Below, piece by piece: positions 15,896 through 23,226 of a stretch of DNA of 64,000 nucleotides. Origin of the DNA: Streptomyces sp. CB02400 (lineage in GTDB: Bacteria > Actinomycetota > Actinomycetes > Streptomycetales > Streptomycetaceae); the NCBI RefSeq assembly GCF_001905725.1, contig NZ_LIWB01000007.1:310001-374000 (forward strand), in the 5' to 3' direction. The notes beneath the pieces were generated by a model that saw nothing but the letters and a program-made list of their open reading frames with translations, was not told the origin of the DNA and searched no databases. Within the stretch, counting starts at the first letter, position 1. Every line of letters starts with the position of its first letter. A program made the position numbers and the translations under genes.

Positions 15896-18800
15896 CTAGG
15901 GTTGTGCACCGGTCTTTTCCGCCTGTCCGACGAGGCGGACCAGCTCGACGCGGGAACGGACCCCCAGGGTGGCGAAGATGTTCCGCAGGTGGTAGTCGAC
16001 GGTGCGGGTGCTGACGGACAGGCTCAGGGCCACCTCCCGGTTGGTGGCGCCCTCGGCGACGCGCCGTGCGATACGCAGTTGCTGCGGGGTCAGCCGGGAC
16101 AGTTCCCCGGTCCCCGGCCGGCCAGGGGCCGCGCCGCCCGCCCGCGACTCGGCGGCGGCCTGCTGCGCCCACAGGTGCGCGCCGCAGCGTTCGAAGCCCA
16201 TCAGTGCCTCCCCGAGGCGGTTCCGCGCCTCGCGCAGCCGGCGTCTGCGCCGCAGCCACTTGCCGTAGAGCAGTTCCGTGCGGGCCCGCTCGAAGTCCCC
16301 GGCCGTCTCCTCATGGCGGTCCAGGGCGCGCAGGTACAGGGTGTCGGCCGCGTCCGGGGCGGCCAGGAGGGCGCGGCAGCGCAGGAGCTGGGCGGGGGCC
16401 TGCGGGTCGGCTCCGCAGGCGGCCCACAGGGCGAAGTCCTCGACGGCCGGGGCCGCGTGCTCGGGGCGTCCGGCGAGTGCGGTGGCCTCCACGAAGCAGG
16501 GGACGGCGAGCATCCACACCGCGAAGTGGCCGCGGCGGGCGCCGGGGCGGACCAGGGGGCCCAGCCGGTCCGCGGCCTCGCGGGGGCGTCCGGCGCCGAG
16601 GTCGGCGCGGGCCGCGGCCCACTGGGCGAGCGTCGCGGCCTGCGCGAGTCCGTGCCGACGGGCGGTGCGCAGGGCCGCGGCGACGTGCTCGGCGACGATC
16701 TCCCGCTCCCCCTCGATGGACGCGGCGAGCGCCAGTACCGCGTGGTGGTGGGCGGCCGTGTTGCGCTGTCCGGTCCGCGACGCGGTGCGCAGCCCCTCCT
16801 CGGCGTGGGTCCGGGCGAGCTGGTGGTGTCCGGCGCGCAGTTCGGCGTAGGCCAGGTACTCCAGCGCCCTCGGTTCGAGGGCTGCGCAGCCGAGGGTGCG
16901 GGCCGCGGCGAGTGCCCGTGCGCCGGCGCGGCGGGCGGTGGTCACGTCACCGAGCATGAGCGCGGCGGAGGCGGACCGCAGGAGCGGCTCGGGGTCGTCG
17001 CCGGACAGCCCGTGCTCGACCACCCGCCGCAGCGGGCCGGCGGCACGGTCGAACCGCCCCAGCAGCACGGCCCGCATCCCGTCCCGGTGGTCCCGGAGCG
17101 GCCCGGACCGCACGAGGGCCACACCACGCGCGTCACCACCGACAGCCCACCCGTCACCCGACACCCCTGCCCCGAAGCCACCCCGGCCACCCGAACCGGA
17201 CACCTCCACCCCACCGACGGCCCGCTCCGACACCCCGCCGTCCGATGCGCCGCCACCCGACACCCCCACCCCGGAACCACCCCGGCCACCACCCGAACCG
17301 GAGACCGCCACCCCACCGAGGGCGCCCCCAACGCCCACCCGGCCCACAGCCCCGGCGCCCGACGCTTCCGTCCCGGGATCGGCACATGCGGAGGGATCGG
17401 TCGCGGGGGCGGCGCTGATGGCAGCGGGGCGGGTGGCAGGGGCATGGGCCGGGGTTCTGGTGGGCGGTGCCTCCGCAGAGGTGGCGGCCGGGGGCCTCGA
17501 GGCCGGTACGGGGTCGGTGAGGGCGTGGAGGCAGGAGGCGGGGTCGCCGGCGGCCCAGGCCGCGTCCGCCGCTGCCAGGGTCGCCGTACCGGCGGCCTCG
17601 TGGTCGGTCTCGGCGAGCAGGCCCGCCGCCAGCAGGAAGGACTCGCGGGCGTCGTCCACCGGCCCGTCGGCGAGGAGCACCGCGCCCCGCAGGAGTTCCG
17701 CGCCGCCGCGTACGGAGGCGGGGACCGGGCGGCTCCGGGCGGCGTCGAGCAGGCGCAGCGCCTCGGGCGAGTGCCCGGCGAGCAGGGCCTGTGCCGCGGC
17801 GGCGGTGTAACGGTGTGCCCGCTCCGCCCCGTCCGCCGTCAGTTCGGCGGCGCGGGTGAGCGCCCTGCGGCGCAGGCCCGGCGGTGACACGGAGGCCGCC
17901 CCCGCCGCGAGTTCGGCCGCGAGGCCGGGGGCGGGGCCCGTGACGGTCCAGGAGCGGTGCAGCAGCGCGAGGACGCCGTCCGCACCGGTGCCCGTCAGGC
18001 ACGCGGCCAGTGCGCGGTGCGCGGCACGGCGTCGTTCGGGTGGCGCGCCGGCGTACACCGCCCTCCCCAGCAGCGCGCTGCGGAACCGCAGGCGGCCCTC
18101 GGTCAGGACCAGCACCTCGGGCAACGGCCGCACCGCGCCGGCCCCGGCCGCTCGCCGTACGAGGTCCGCGTCGGCGTCCGGTTCCCCCGTCGCGCGCACG
18201 GCGGCCGCCGTCGTCAGCAGCAGGCCGGCCCGGTCCGGCGGTACGCCGGTCAGGCAGCCGCCGGTGACCCCGCCGAGGGCCTCCCCGTCGGCCAGCGGCC
18301 GGGGCAGTGCCCGGCGCCCGCCGAGCTGGGCGGGCGAGAGCCGGCGGATCAGCGCCAGCAGCAGCGCGGGGTTGCCCTCCGCCGCCGCCACCAGTTCCTC
18401 GCGCACGCCGGGGTCGACGGCACCGCCGGTCACGTCGTCGACCACACGGGCCGCGTCCCCGGGTGCCAGCGGGCCCAGCCGCAGCACGGGCAGTGCCGCC
18501 AACTCCCGGTCGACGGGCCGGTGTCCGGGAACCGTGAGGAGCAGCCCCGCCGGGACCCCCGCCGCACGCACCCGCGCGGCGGCGTGCCCCAGCGCGGCGC
18601 GCGACGCGGCGTCCCACAGGTGCGCGTCGTCCACGCACACCAGGAGCGGCGACGCGCCGGACGCCGCGCGCAGGACGTCGAACAGCGCCTCCCCCGCCGT
18701 ACCGTCCCCCGCGGCCCGCACGGTACGGCCGGCGGCACGCAGCAAGGTGTGCAGACCGCTGAGCGGCGGTGCGCCGCGGCCGGGGTCGGCGCGTACGTGC

Positions 18801-18958
18801 CACACCGGCCCGGCGCGGAAGGAGCCGGCGGCGTACTCCAGGAACGCCGTACGGCCGCAACCGGGTTCACCGGTCACGACGTGGACGCCGCCGTCGGTGC
18901 GCAGCCCGTCCAGCAGCCGGTGGATCGCCTGCCGCCGCGGGGTCGTCTGTCCGGTCAT
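15896..18958 (-). CDS. Large LuxR-family (LAL) ATPase regulator
   Basis: At 1020 residues this is a LAL-type regulator: N-terminal AAA/NACHT-like ATPase, TPR-like helical middle, and C-terminal LuxR helix-turn-helix SRLTPQQLRIARRVAEGATN with STRTVDYHLRNIFATLGV. Walker A reads GEPGCGRTA (residues 30-38), where the invariant Lys is Arg36. Walker B is LLVCVDDAHLWD. Residues about 485-617 are an insertion first rich in Pro/Thr/Ala, then in Gly/Ser/Val. This stretch is encoded by repeated DNA at 17171-17322. The Lys to Arg change may weaken ATP binding. Targets are unknown. Confidence 0.88.
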   Translation of the reverse strand: MTGQTTPRRQAIHRLLDGLRTDGGVHVVTGEPGCGRTAFLEYAAGSFRAGPVWHVRADPGRGAPPLSGLHTLLRAAGRTVRAAGDGTAGEALFDVLRAASGASPLLVCVDDAHLWDAASRAALGHAAARVRAAGVPAGLLLTVPGHRPVDRELAALPVLRLGPLAPGDAARVVDDVTGGAVDPGVREELVAAAEGNPALLLALIRRLSPAQLGGRRALPRPLADGEALGGVTGGCLTGVPPDRAGLLLTTAAAVRATGEPDADADLVRRAAGAGAVRPLPEVLVLTEGRLRFRSALLGRAVYAGAPPERRRAAHRALAACLTGTGADGVLALLHRSWTVTGPAPGLAAELAAGAASVSPPGLRRRALTRAAELTADGAERAHRYTAAAAQALLAGHSPEALRLLDAARSRPVPASVRGGAELLRGAVLLADGPVDDARESFLLAAGLLAETDHEAAGTATLAAADAAWAAGDPASCLHALTDPVPASRPPAATSAEAPPTRTPAHAPATRPAAISAAPATDPSACADPGTEASGAGAVGRVGVGGALGGVAVSGSGGGRGGSGVGVSGGGASDGGVSERAVGGVEVSGSGGRGGFGAGVSGDGWAVGGDARGVALVRSGPLRDHRDGMRAVLLGRFDRAAGPLRRVVEHGLSGDDPEPLLRSASAALMLGDVTTARRAGARALAAARTLGCAALEPRALEYLAYAELRAGHHQLARTHAEEGLRTASRTGQRNTAAHHHAVLALAASIEGEREIVAEHVAAALRTARRHGLAQAATLAQWAAARADLGAGRPREAADRLGPLVRPGARRGHFAVWMLAVPCFVEATALAGRPEHAAPAVEDFALWAACGADPQAPAQLLRCRALLAAPDAADTLYLRALDRHEETAGDFERARTELLYGKWLRRRRRLREARNRLGEALMGFERCGAHLWAQQAAAESRAGGAAPGRPGTGELSRLTPQQLRIARRVAEGATNREVALSLSVSTRTVDYHLRNIFATLGVRSRVELVRLVGQAEKTGAQP
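17171..17322. repeat. Imperfect duplication inside LAL regulator gene
   Basis: Two copies of about 48 bp (17171-17217 and 17271-17320) share CCACCCCGGCCAC and CCCGAACCGGA, spaced about 100 bp apart. They encode the paired peptide VSGSGG(G)RGG in the low-complexity insertion of the regulator, which points to expansion by slippage or unequal exchange. Confidence 0.65.
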
Positions 18959-19059
18959 TCACTCGACGTTACTCACGCGTAAGGTCGGGTGGAGGGGGCG
19001 CGTCCACGAGTGTGCCGGGGCCCAGGGCGCCCGGCGTCCGGCGGTGCGCGCGCACAACG

Positions 19060-19096
19060 CCGGTGGCGGCCCGCGTCGTACGCGGACCGCCACCGG
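19060..19096. terminator. Hairpin after polyester-hydrolase gene
   Basis: CCGGTGGCGG and CCGCCACCGG form a 10-bp stem, extended by GC pairs toward a GTAC centre. It lies 28 bases past the leftward stop codon. Confidence 0.7.
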
Positions 19097-19123
19097 TTGG
19101 TCGTCCGGCGGGAGCCGGGGATC

Positions 19124-20026
19124 TCAGGAGGTGTGCGGGCAGTTGCCCCGGGACTCCTCGACCGTCAGGCTCGGCCGGGGCAGCGGGCACAGGAACTGCT
19201 CGTAGCGGGTGTCGTTGTCGATGAACCGCTTCAGCCAGGAGACGCTGTACTTCGCGATCGTCGTGTTCGACGAGTTGGGCGTGAAGTGGGTGGCGCCGTT
19301 CAGCTCGATGTAGGCCCGGTCCAGGGAGGACGGCAGGCCGCTGTAGAGGGGCTCGGCGTGGCTGGAGACGGGGGCGATGGTGTCGCCGTCGGCCCCGAAG
19401 AGGAGGGTGGGGGTCCTGACCTCGGACCAGGTCTTGTCGAGGTTCCAGGGGGTCAGCGGGATCGCCGCCTGGAGCGAGGGCCGGTCCTTGGCGGCTTCGA
19501 GGGTTCCGCCGCCGCCCATCGAGTGGCCCATGACGCCGAGCCGGCTGCTGTCGACGCGGCCGCGGACCGCGCTGCGCTGGGTGAGGTAGTCCAGCGCGGC
19601 GAGCAACTGGTCACCGCGGGAGGCGGGCTGGTCCAGGGTGGTGTTGGTGTCGATGGTGAACACCACGAAGCCCTGGGAGGCCAGGCGCGGGCCCAGCCAG
19701 GCGATGGAGGACTGGTAGGCGGTGAAGCCGGGCGAGATGGCGATCGCCCCGAAGGTGCCGTCGGCGGTGCTGGTCGGGTAGTAGATGGTGCCTCCGCCGA
19801 AGCCGGTGACGGACAGCGAGGAGACGGAGATGTCCGACACGGCGTAGGGGCCGCGCAGCGCCTCGATGCTCGATTCGGTCGGTGCCGGGCCGCGCTCGTA
19901 GGGGTTGTCGGCCGCCTGGGCACCGGGGCCGTTGAGGGTGGTGAGGCCGACGACGACGGCGACCGCCGCGGTCAGTGCGGCAAGCCTGCCGGTCCTGCGC
20001 CTGCTGGTGTGGGGGTGCTGCTGCAC
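19124..20026 (-). CDS. Secreted polyester hydrolase / type I cutinase-like lipase
   Basis: GTG 20026 gives a 300-residue precursor with a Sec signal ending GAQAAD near residue 39. The mature part NPYERGPAPTESSIEALRGP is very close to the Streptomyces exfoliatus lipase and Thermobifida cutinase group that includes PET-degrading enzymes. The triad is Ser169 in VMGHSMGGGG, Asp215 in GADGDT and His247 in GATHFTP. The oxyanion region is SPGFTAYQS, and the binding-cleft Trp194 lies in LTPWNL. The single disulfide expected of type I enzymes would be Cys280-Cys296. Activity on synthetic polyester is an inference; short-chain esters or cutin are likely. AGAGGA upstream is a fair ribosome binding site. 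Confidence 0.93.
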   Translation of the reverse strand: MQQHPHTSRRRTGRLAALTAAVAVVVGLTTLNGPGAQAADNPYERGPAPTESSIEALRGPYAVSDISVSSLSVTGFGGGTIYYPTSTADGTFGAIAISPGFTAYQSSIAWLGPRLASQGFVVFTIDTNTTLDQPASRGDQLLAALDYLTQRSAVRGRVDSSRLGVMGHSMGGGGTLEAAKDRPSLQAAIPLTPWNLDKTWSEVRTPTLLFGADGDTIAPVSSHAEPLYSGLPSSLDRAYIELNGATHFTPNSSNTTIAKYSVSWLKRFIDNDTRYEQFLCPLPRPSLTVEESRGNCPHTS

Positions 20027-20327
20027 GACGGGGAGTCCTCTCTGTCGCGGCGGGCCGCCCGTCCGGCCGGTGTTACGGGGATCACGGCGTGGTGGGGGCC
20101 GTGCCCCGGCCGGGGGCGCCGCCGATTGACTGGCGGTGCCACTGTCGGAGAGGAGGGGGCCGGTGCGGACCGGCAATCTCACCGGTCTCGTGCGCCGCGC
20201 CGGGTGTCCCGGGTGCCGGGTCGCGGGACTTCGCGACGGACTCGGGCACCCCTCGGACCTCCGGGAGGCAGCCGTGTCCGCGCGCCCGGCATGACGGTGT
20301 GAAGTGGGGGTACACGGGCAGGCGCGG

Positions 20328-20579
20328 TCACCGTCGGAGTCGGCGCCGACGGTGACCGCGGTACGTGGAGAGCACCCCCGCGGCGGTCGCGCGGAGTCCC
20401 TTACGCCGCGTCGTGGACGTGGGCCCGGCCCACTCGACCCGGGCGGGATCGGCCGGCAGCCGTTCGTCCTCCGGCAGTCCCGCGCGCCGCGGGAACTCCA
20501 CGATGTCCCGGCCGGAGCTCGCGAGGCCGGCGACCTCACCTCGCGCGGTCACCCGCCGTCCGCCCGACGGACGCACCAC
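20328..20579 (-). CDS. Small hypothetical protein (doubtful)
   Basis: Within the 20027-20735 gap, a leftward reading from GTG 20579 gives 83 residues with Streptomyces-like codon use. It includes DIVEFPRRAGLPEDERLPAD and PARVEWAG, then a very basic tail. GAAGG lies about eight bases upstream. I recognise no family. The rest of the gap shows no gene; it contains the short inverted repeat GTCGCG/CGCGAC near 20219-20236. Confidence 0.3.
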   Translation of the reverse strand: MVRPSGGRRVTARGEVAGLASSGRDIVEFPRRAGLPEDERLPADPARVEWAGPTSTTRRKGLRATAAGVLSTYRGHRRRRLRR

Positions 20580-20735
20580 GACCGGCGCCTTCGTCGTCCT
20601 TCCAGGATCCGGCCGGCACCACCGGTATGCGTTCCGGCCCCGCACATCACCCGACTGCCTCGCCGGACGGGCCGTCCGGGCCCGGGTCGTGCTCGTATGG
20701 AAGCGGCCTCCATGCCTACCCGGAGGGAGCTGGGA

Positions 20736-20918
20736 ATGCACGAGATGTGGTGCGGTGCAGACACTTCGGGGGAGCTGGTGTGGCATGTCCTCACGTCGGA
20801 CAAGTCATCCACGCTCTGCGGAGTGGAGAAGCAGGACGAGTCGACTCGTCGGCACATGACGGACCGGCACTGCTTCTCCTGCATGAAGACGTTCCAGGAC
20901 GTCGTCGAGGCACGCTGA
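20736..20918 (+). CDS. Small Cys/His-containing protein
   Basis: ATG 20736 is preceded by GGAGGGA at seven to eight bases, an excellent site. The 60 residues MHEMWCGADTSGELVWHV ... TDRHCFSCMKTFQDVVEAR hold Cys6, Cys28, a C-x-x-C pair near residues 46-49 and two nearby His, which could bind zinc. It resembles small Streptomyces proteins of unknown role. It converges on the TPR gene, with a strong hairpin between them. Confidence 0.6.
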   Translation: MHEMWCGADTSGELVWHVLTSDKSSTLCGVEKQDESTRRHMTDRHCFSCMKTFQDVVEAR

Positions 20919-20941
20919 GGCCGGACGTCGTCCGGCCCGCC

Positions 20942-20973
20942 GAACCGGCCCGGGCGAGCGCCCGGGCCGGTTC
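20942..20973. terminator. Bidirectional terminator between convergent genes
   Basis: GAACCGGCCCGGG and CCCGGGCCGGTTC form a perfect 13-bp stem with a six-base loop between the small Cys protein stop (20918) and the TPR gene stop (20972). A second small hairpin GCCGGAC/GTCCGGC precedes it at 20920-20936. Confidence 0.8.
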
Positions 20974-22633
20974 AGTGGCAGGGGTGGTGGGTCTCCAGCC
21001 GGCAGAAGCAGGACGACTCGACGGGTACGTCCGCCAGCGCGGCCGCCCGCTTGAGCTGCTGGGCGACGATCGCCGCCTCCCCGGTCCTGCCGGTGCGCAG
21101 CAGGCACTCGTGGAACCCGTGCAGCGCCCAGACGTTGCCCGGGTGCTGCAGGGGCCGGGGCAGGGTGCCGTCGAGGCCGAGATCGGCCCGGTACACGGCT
21201 TCGGCCTCTTCGATCCGGCCCCGCTCCAGCAGCAGCGCCCCGTAGGCGTGCCGGGTGGGCTGCATCCAGCCCCAGGGCTCGTCGTAGGGCAGGGTGTCGT
21301 CCAGCTCGACCGCGCGTTCCAGCGCGGCGAAGGCGGTGTCGTACGCGCCCTCGCGGTAGGCGAGTTCGCCGTCCAGCATCGCCGACGCGACGGCGAGGAC
21401 GTCGTGGCAGGTGTTGTTGAACAGCATCCGGGTCCCGGGGACGCGGCGCACGGCCGCGTGGAAGGCGGTCCGCTCCGCCTCGGCCCTGTCGGTGGCGCCG
21501 GTCGCGGAGAGGGCGACGCCCCGTGCGTAGTGGAGCATGGCGGTGGTCACGCAGTACAGCTCCGGGTCGGCGGGGAACGGCAGCGCCAGGATGTCGTCCC
21601 AGCGGCCGAAGCGGATCAGGACGTGGACACGCATCGCCAGGAACCCCTCGAGCCAGTCGGCCATGGGCGGGCTCTGCACCCGGAGGAGTTCCTCGGGGAC
21701 GGCGGCTTCGAGCCGTGCGGCGGCGTCCAGGGCCACCTCCGACTGGCCGGCGAACATGGCGCCGTAGATCCGGAAGTGGTGGTTGTGGGCGCGGTAGAGC
21801 GTGTAGAAGTTCATGGCGCCGGCCCGCTCGAGGTACTTCTCGTCGGCGGCGACGGCGGCGGTGTTGTCCGAGACGACCCGGCGGTAGTCGCCGCACAGCA
21901 CTTCCAGGTGCGAGGGCATGTGGAGCAGGTGCCCGGCGTCGGGCACGGCGCCGCGCAGCCGGTCGGCGACGGTGAGGGCCGCTTCCGGCGTGGGTGACAT
22001 CTCCATCAGGTGGACGTACAGGTGGAGGACGCCGGGGTGCCGGGCGCCCGCGGCGGTGGCGAGGGCTCCGTCGAGGACGGCCTTGGCCTCCAGGGTGCGG
22101 GCCCCGTCGGCCGGACGGCCGGTCCTGAGGTCCCACAGACGCCAGGGGGTGAGGTTCATCAGGGCGTCGGCGCAGAGCGTGGCCACGTCCGGGTCGCCGG
22201 GGGTGTTCTCGTACACGGCGAGCATCCGGTCCGCGTAGGGCTCGTTCCACACCGAGCAGTCCTCGGCGGCCTCCGCCTGCGGGTAGCGGGCGCGCAGGGC
22301 CTCGATGAGGGCCCGTTCGACGGGGGTGGCGCGGGCGGCCTTCTCGTGCGCCCGTTCCACCGCCCGGTGGGTGCGTGCGACGGTGCCGGCGAGTTCGTCG
22401 CCGTCGAAGGCCTCCCAGGGTTTGTTGTAGTTGGGGCCGAGGGCGTAGGCCATGCCCCAGTGGGCCATGGCGCAGTCCGGGTCGGCCTCGGCCGCCTTCT
22501 CGAAACAGGCGACCGCCTCCTCGTGGTTGAACGCGTACGTCCACACCAGCCCGCGGTCGAACCAGAGTTGGGCGTCGGCGGAGGAGGTCGTCACGGGCCG
22601 GCGGTGGTCGCCGAGGTCGTAGTAGTCGTCCAT
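20972..22633 (-). CDS. TPR-domain protein of unknown function
   Basis: ATG 22633 follows GGGAGG. The 553-residue cytoplasmic protein is all helical, with TPR-like units such as FNHEEAVACFEKAAEADPD near the N-terminus and HAYGALLLERGRIEEAEAVY near the C-terminus. The central segment AGHLLHMPSHLEVLCGDYRR and the His-rich RAHNHHFRIYGAMFAG are conserved in a widespread TPR family without assigned function. The C-terminal CFCRLETHHPCH carries three Cys and three His and could bind metal. Promoter elements were not evident. Confidence 0.78.
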   Translation of the reverse strand: MDDYYDLGDHRRPVTTSSADAQLWFDRGLVWTYAFNHEEAVACFEKAAEADPDCAMAHWGMAYALGPNYNKPWEAFDGDELAGTVARTHRAVERAHEKAARATPVERALIEALRARYPQAEAAEDCSVWNEPYADRMLAVYENTPGDPDVATLCADALMNLTPWRLWDLRTGRPADGARTLEAKAVLDGALATAAGARHPGVLHLYVHLMEMSPTPEAALTVADRLRGAVPDAGHLLHMPSHLEVLCGDYRRVVSDNTAAVAADEKYLERAGAMNFYTLYRAHNHHFRIYGAMFAGQSEVALDAAARLEAAVPEELLRVQSPPMADWLEGFLAMRVHVLIRFGRWDDILALPFPADPELYCVTTAMLHYARGVALSATGATDRAEAERTAFHAAVRRVPGTRMLFNNTCHDVLAVASAMLDGELAYREGAYDTAFAALERAVELDDTLPYDEPWGWMQPTRHAYGALLLERGRIEEAEAVYRADLGLDGTLPRPLQHPGNVWALHGFHECLLRTGRTGEAAIVAQQLKRAAALADVPVESSCFCRLETHHPCH

Positions 22634-22734
22634 GCGTGCCTCCCGGGGCAGCGGGCGTCCGGTAGGGACGAAACCGACGATAGCGGGGCAGACACGTCGG
22701 CGCAGGCATCCCCGGGGGCCGCCACCCGTGCCGG

Positions 22735-23226
22735 TTACGCGCTGACGAGGAGCTGCGGCGACAGCACCTTGATCATCGTGTTGGTCCAGCGCATCTGGCG
22801 GAGGGTCTGCGGATGGCAGGAGGAGACCAGCTCCAGCAGCTCCTGGTCCCGGGTGGCCTGTGCCGCCTGGGCGAGCATCTCCCAGTGGAGCGAGCTGCGC
22901 GAGGCGGCCAGATGCAGGTCGCGCAGGTCGTGCAGGAGCAGCAGGCCCGTCTCCGGGCGGCGCCCGAGGGCCTGTGAGGCCTTCTCCCGCAGGGCGGTGA
23001 GCGCTCCGGGCGAGGGGTGGTCGCGGGGGCCGGAGAGATGGACGCCGTGGTCGGGGCCGAGGGCGGCGAGCCGCGTGGCGTGTTCCCGGGACCAGCGGGC
23101 GACGTCGGTGGCGACGTGGTGGAACTCGTGCTCGGTGCGATGGCGTTCGGCGGCGGCCAGCAGGTCCTGTTCCAGGTCCCGTTCGTCGTCGTGCAGGATG
23201 CGGAGTGTGATGCCGATGCCACTCAT
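22735..23226 (-). CDS. Helical His/Glu-rich protein coupled to molybdoenzyme gene
   Basis: ATG 23226 overlaps the molybdoenzyme stop codon (ATGA), so the two are translationally coupled. The 163 residues predict a helical bundle. LHDDERDLEQDLLAAAERHR and TEHEFHHVATDVARWSREHA recall ferritin-like or haemerythrin-like metal-binding helices, but no exact signature is present. Another helix includes LLLLHDLRDLHLAASRSSLH. Role unknown; a dedicated chaperone, electron carrier or regulatory partner of the molybdoenzyme is an inference from coupling. Confidence 0.65.
   Translation of the reverse strand: MSGIGITLRILHDDERDLEQDLLAAAERHRTEHEFHHVATDVARWSREHATRLAALGPDHGVHLSGPRDHPSPGALTALREKASQALGRRPETGLLLLHDLRDLHLAASRSSLHWEMLAQAAQATRDQELLELVSSCHPQTLRQMRWTNTMIKVLSPQLLVSA

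Noticed and set aside
15661..15909. Small open frame upstream of the PucR-type gene
   Set aside because: No ribosome binding site and text without features; it overlaps the regulator start region.
14276..17887. 1200-codon plus-strand open frame opposite the PucR-type and LuxR regulators
   Set aside because: The text is His/Gly/Arg-rich with no motifs; both minus-strand regulators have clear helix-turn-helix domains.
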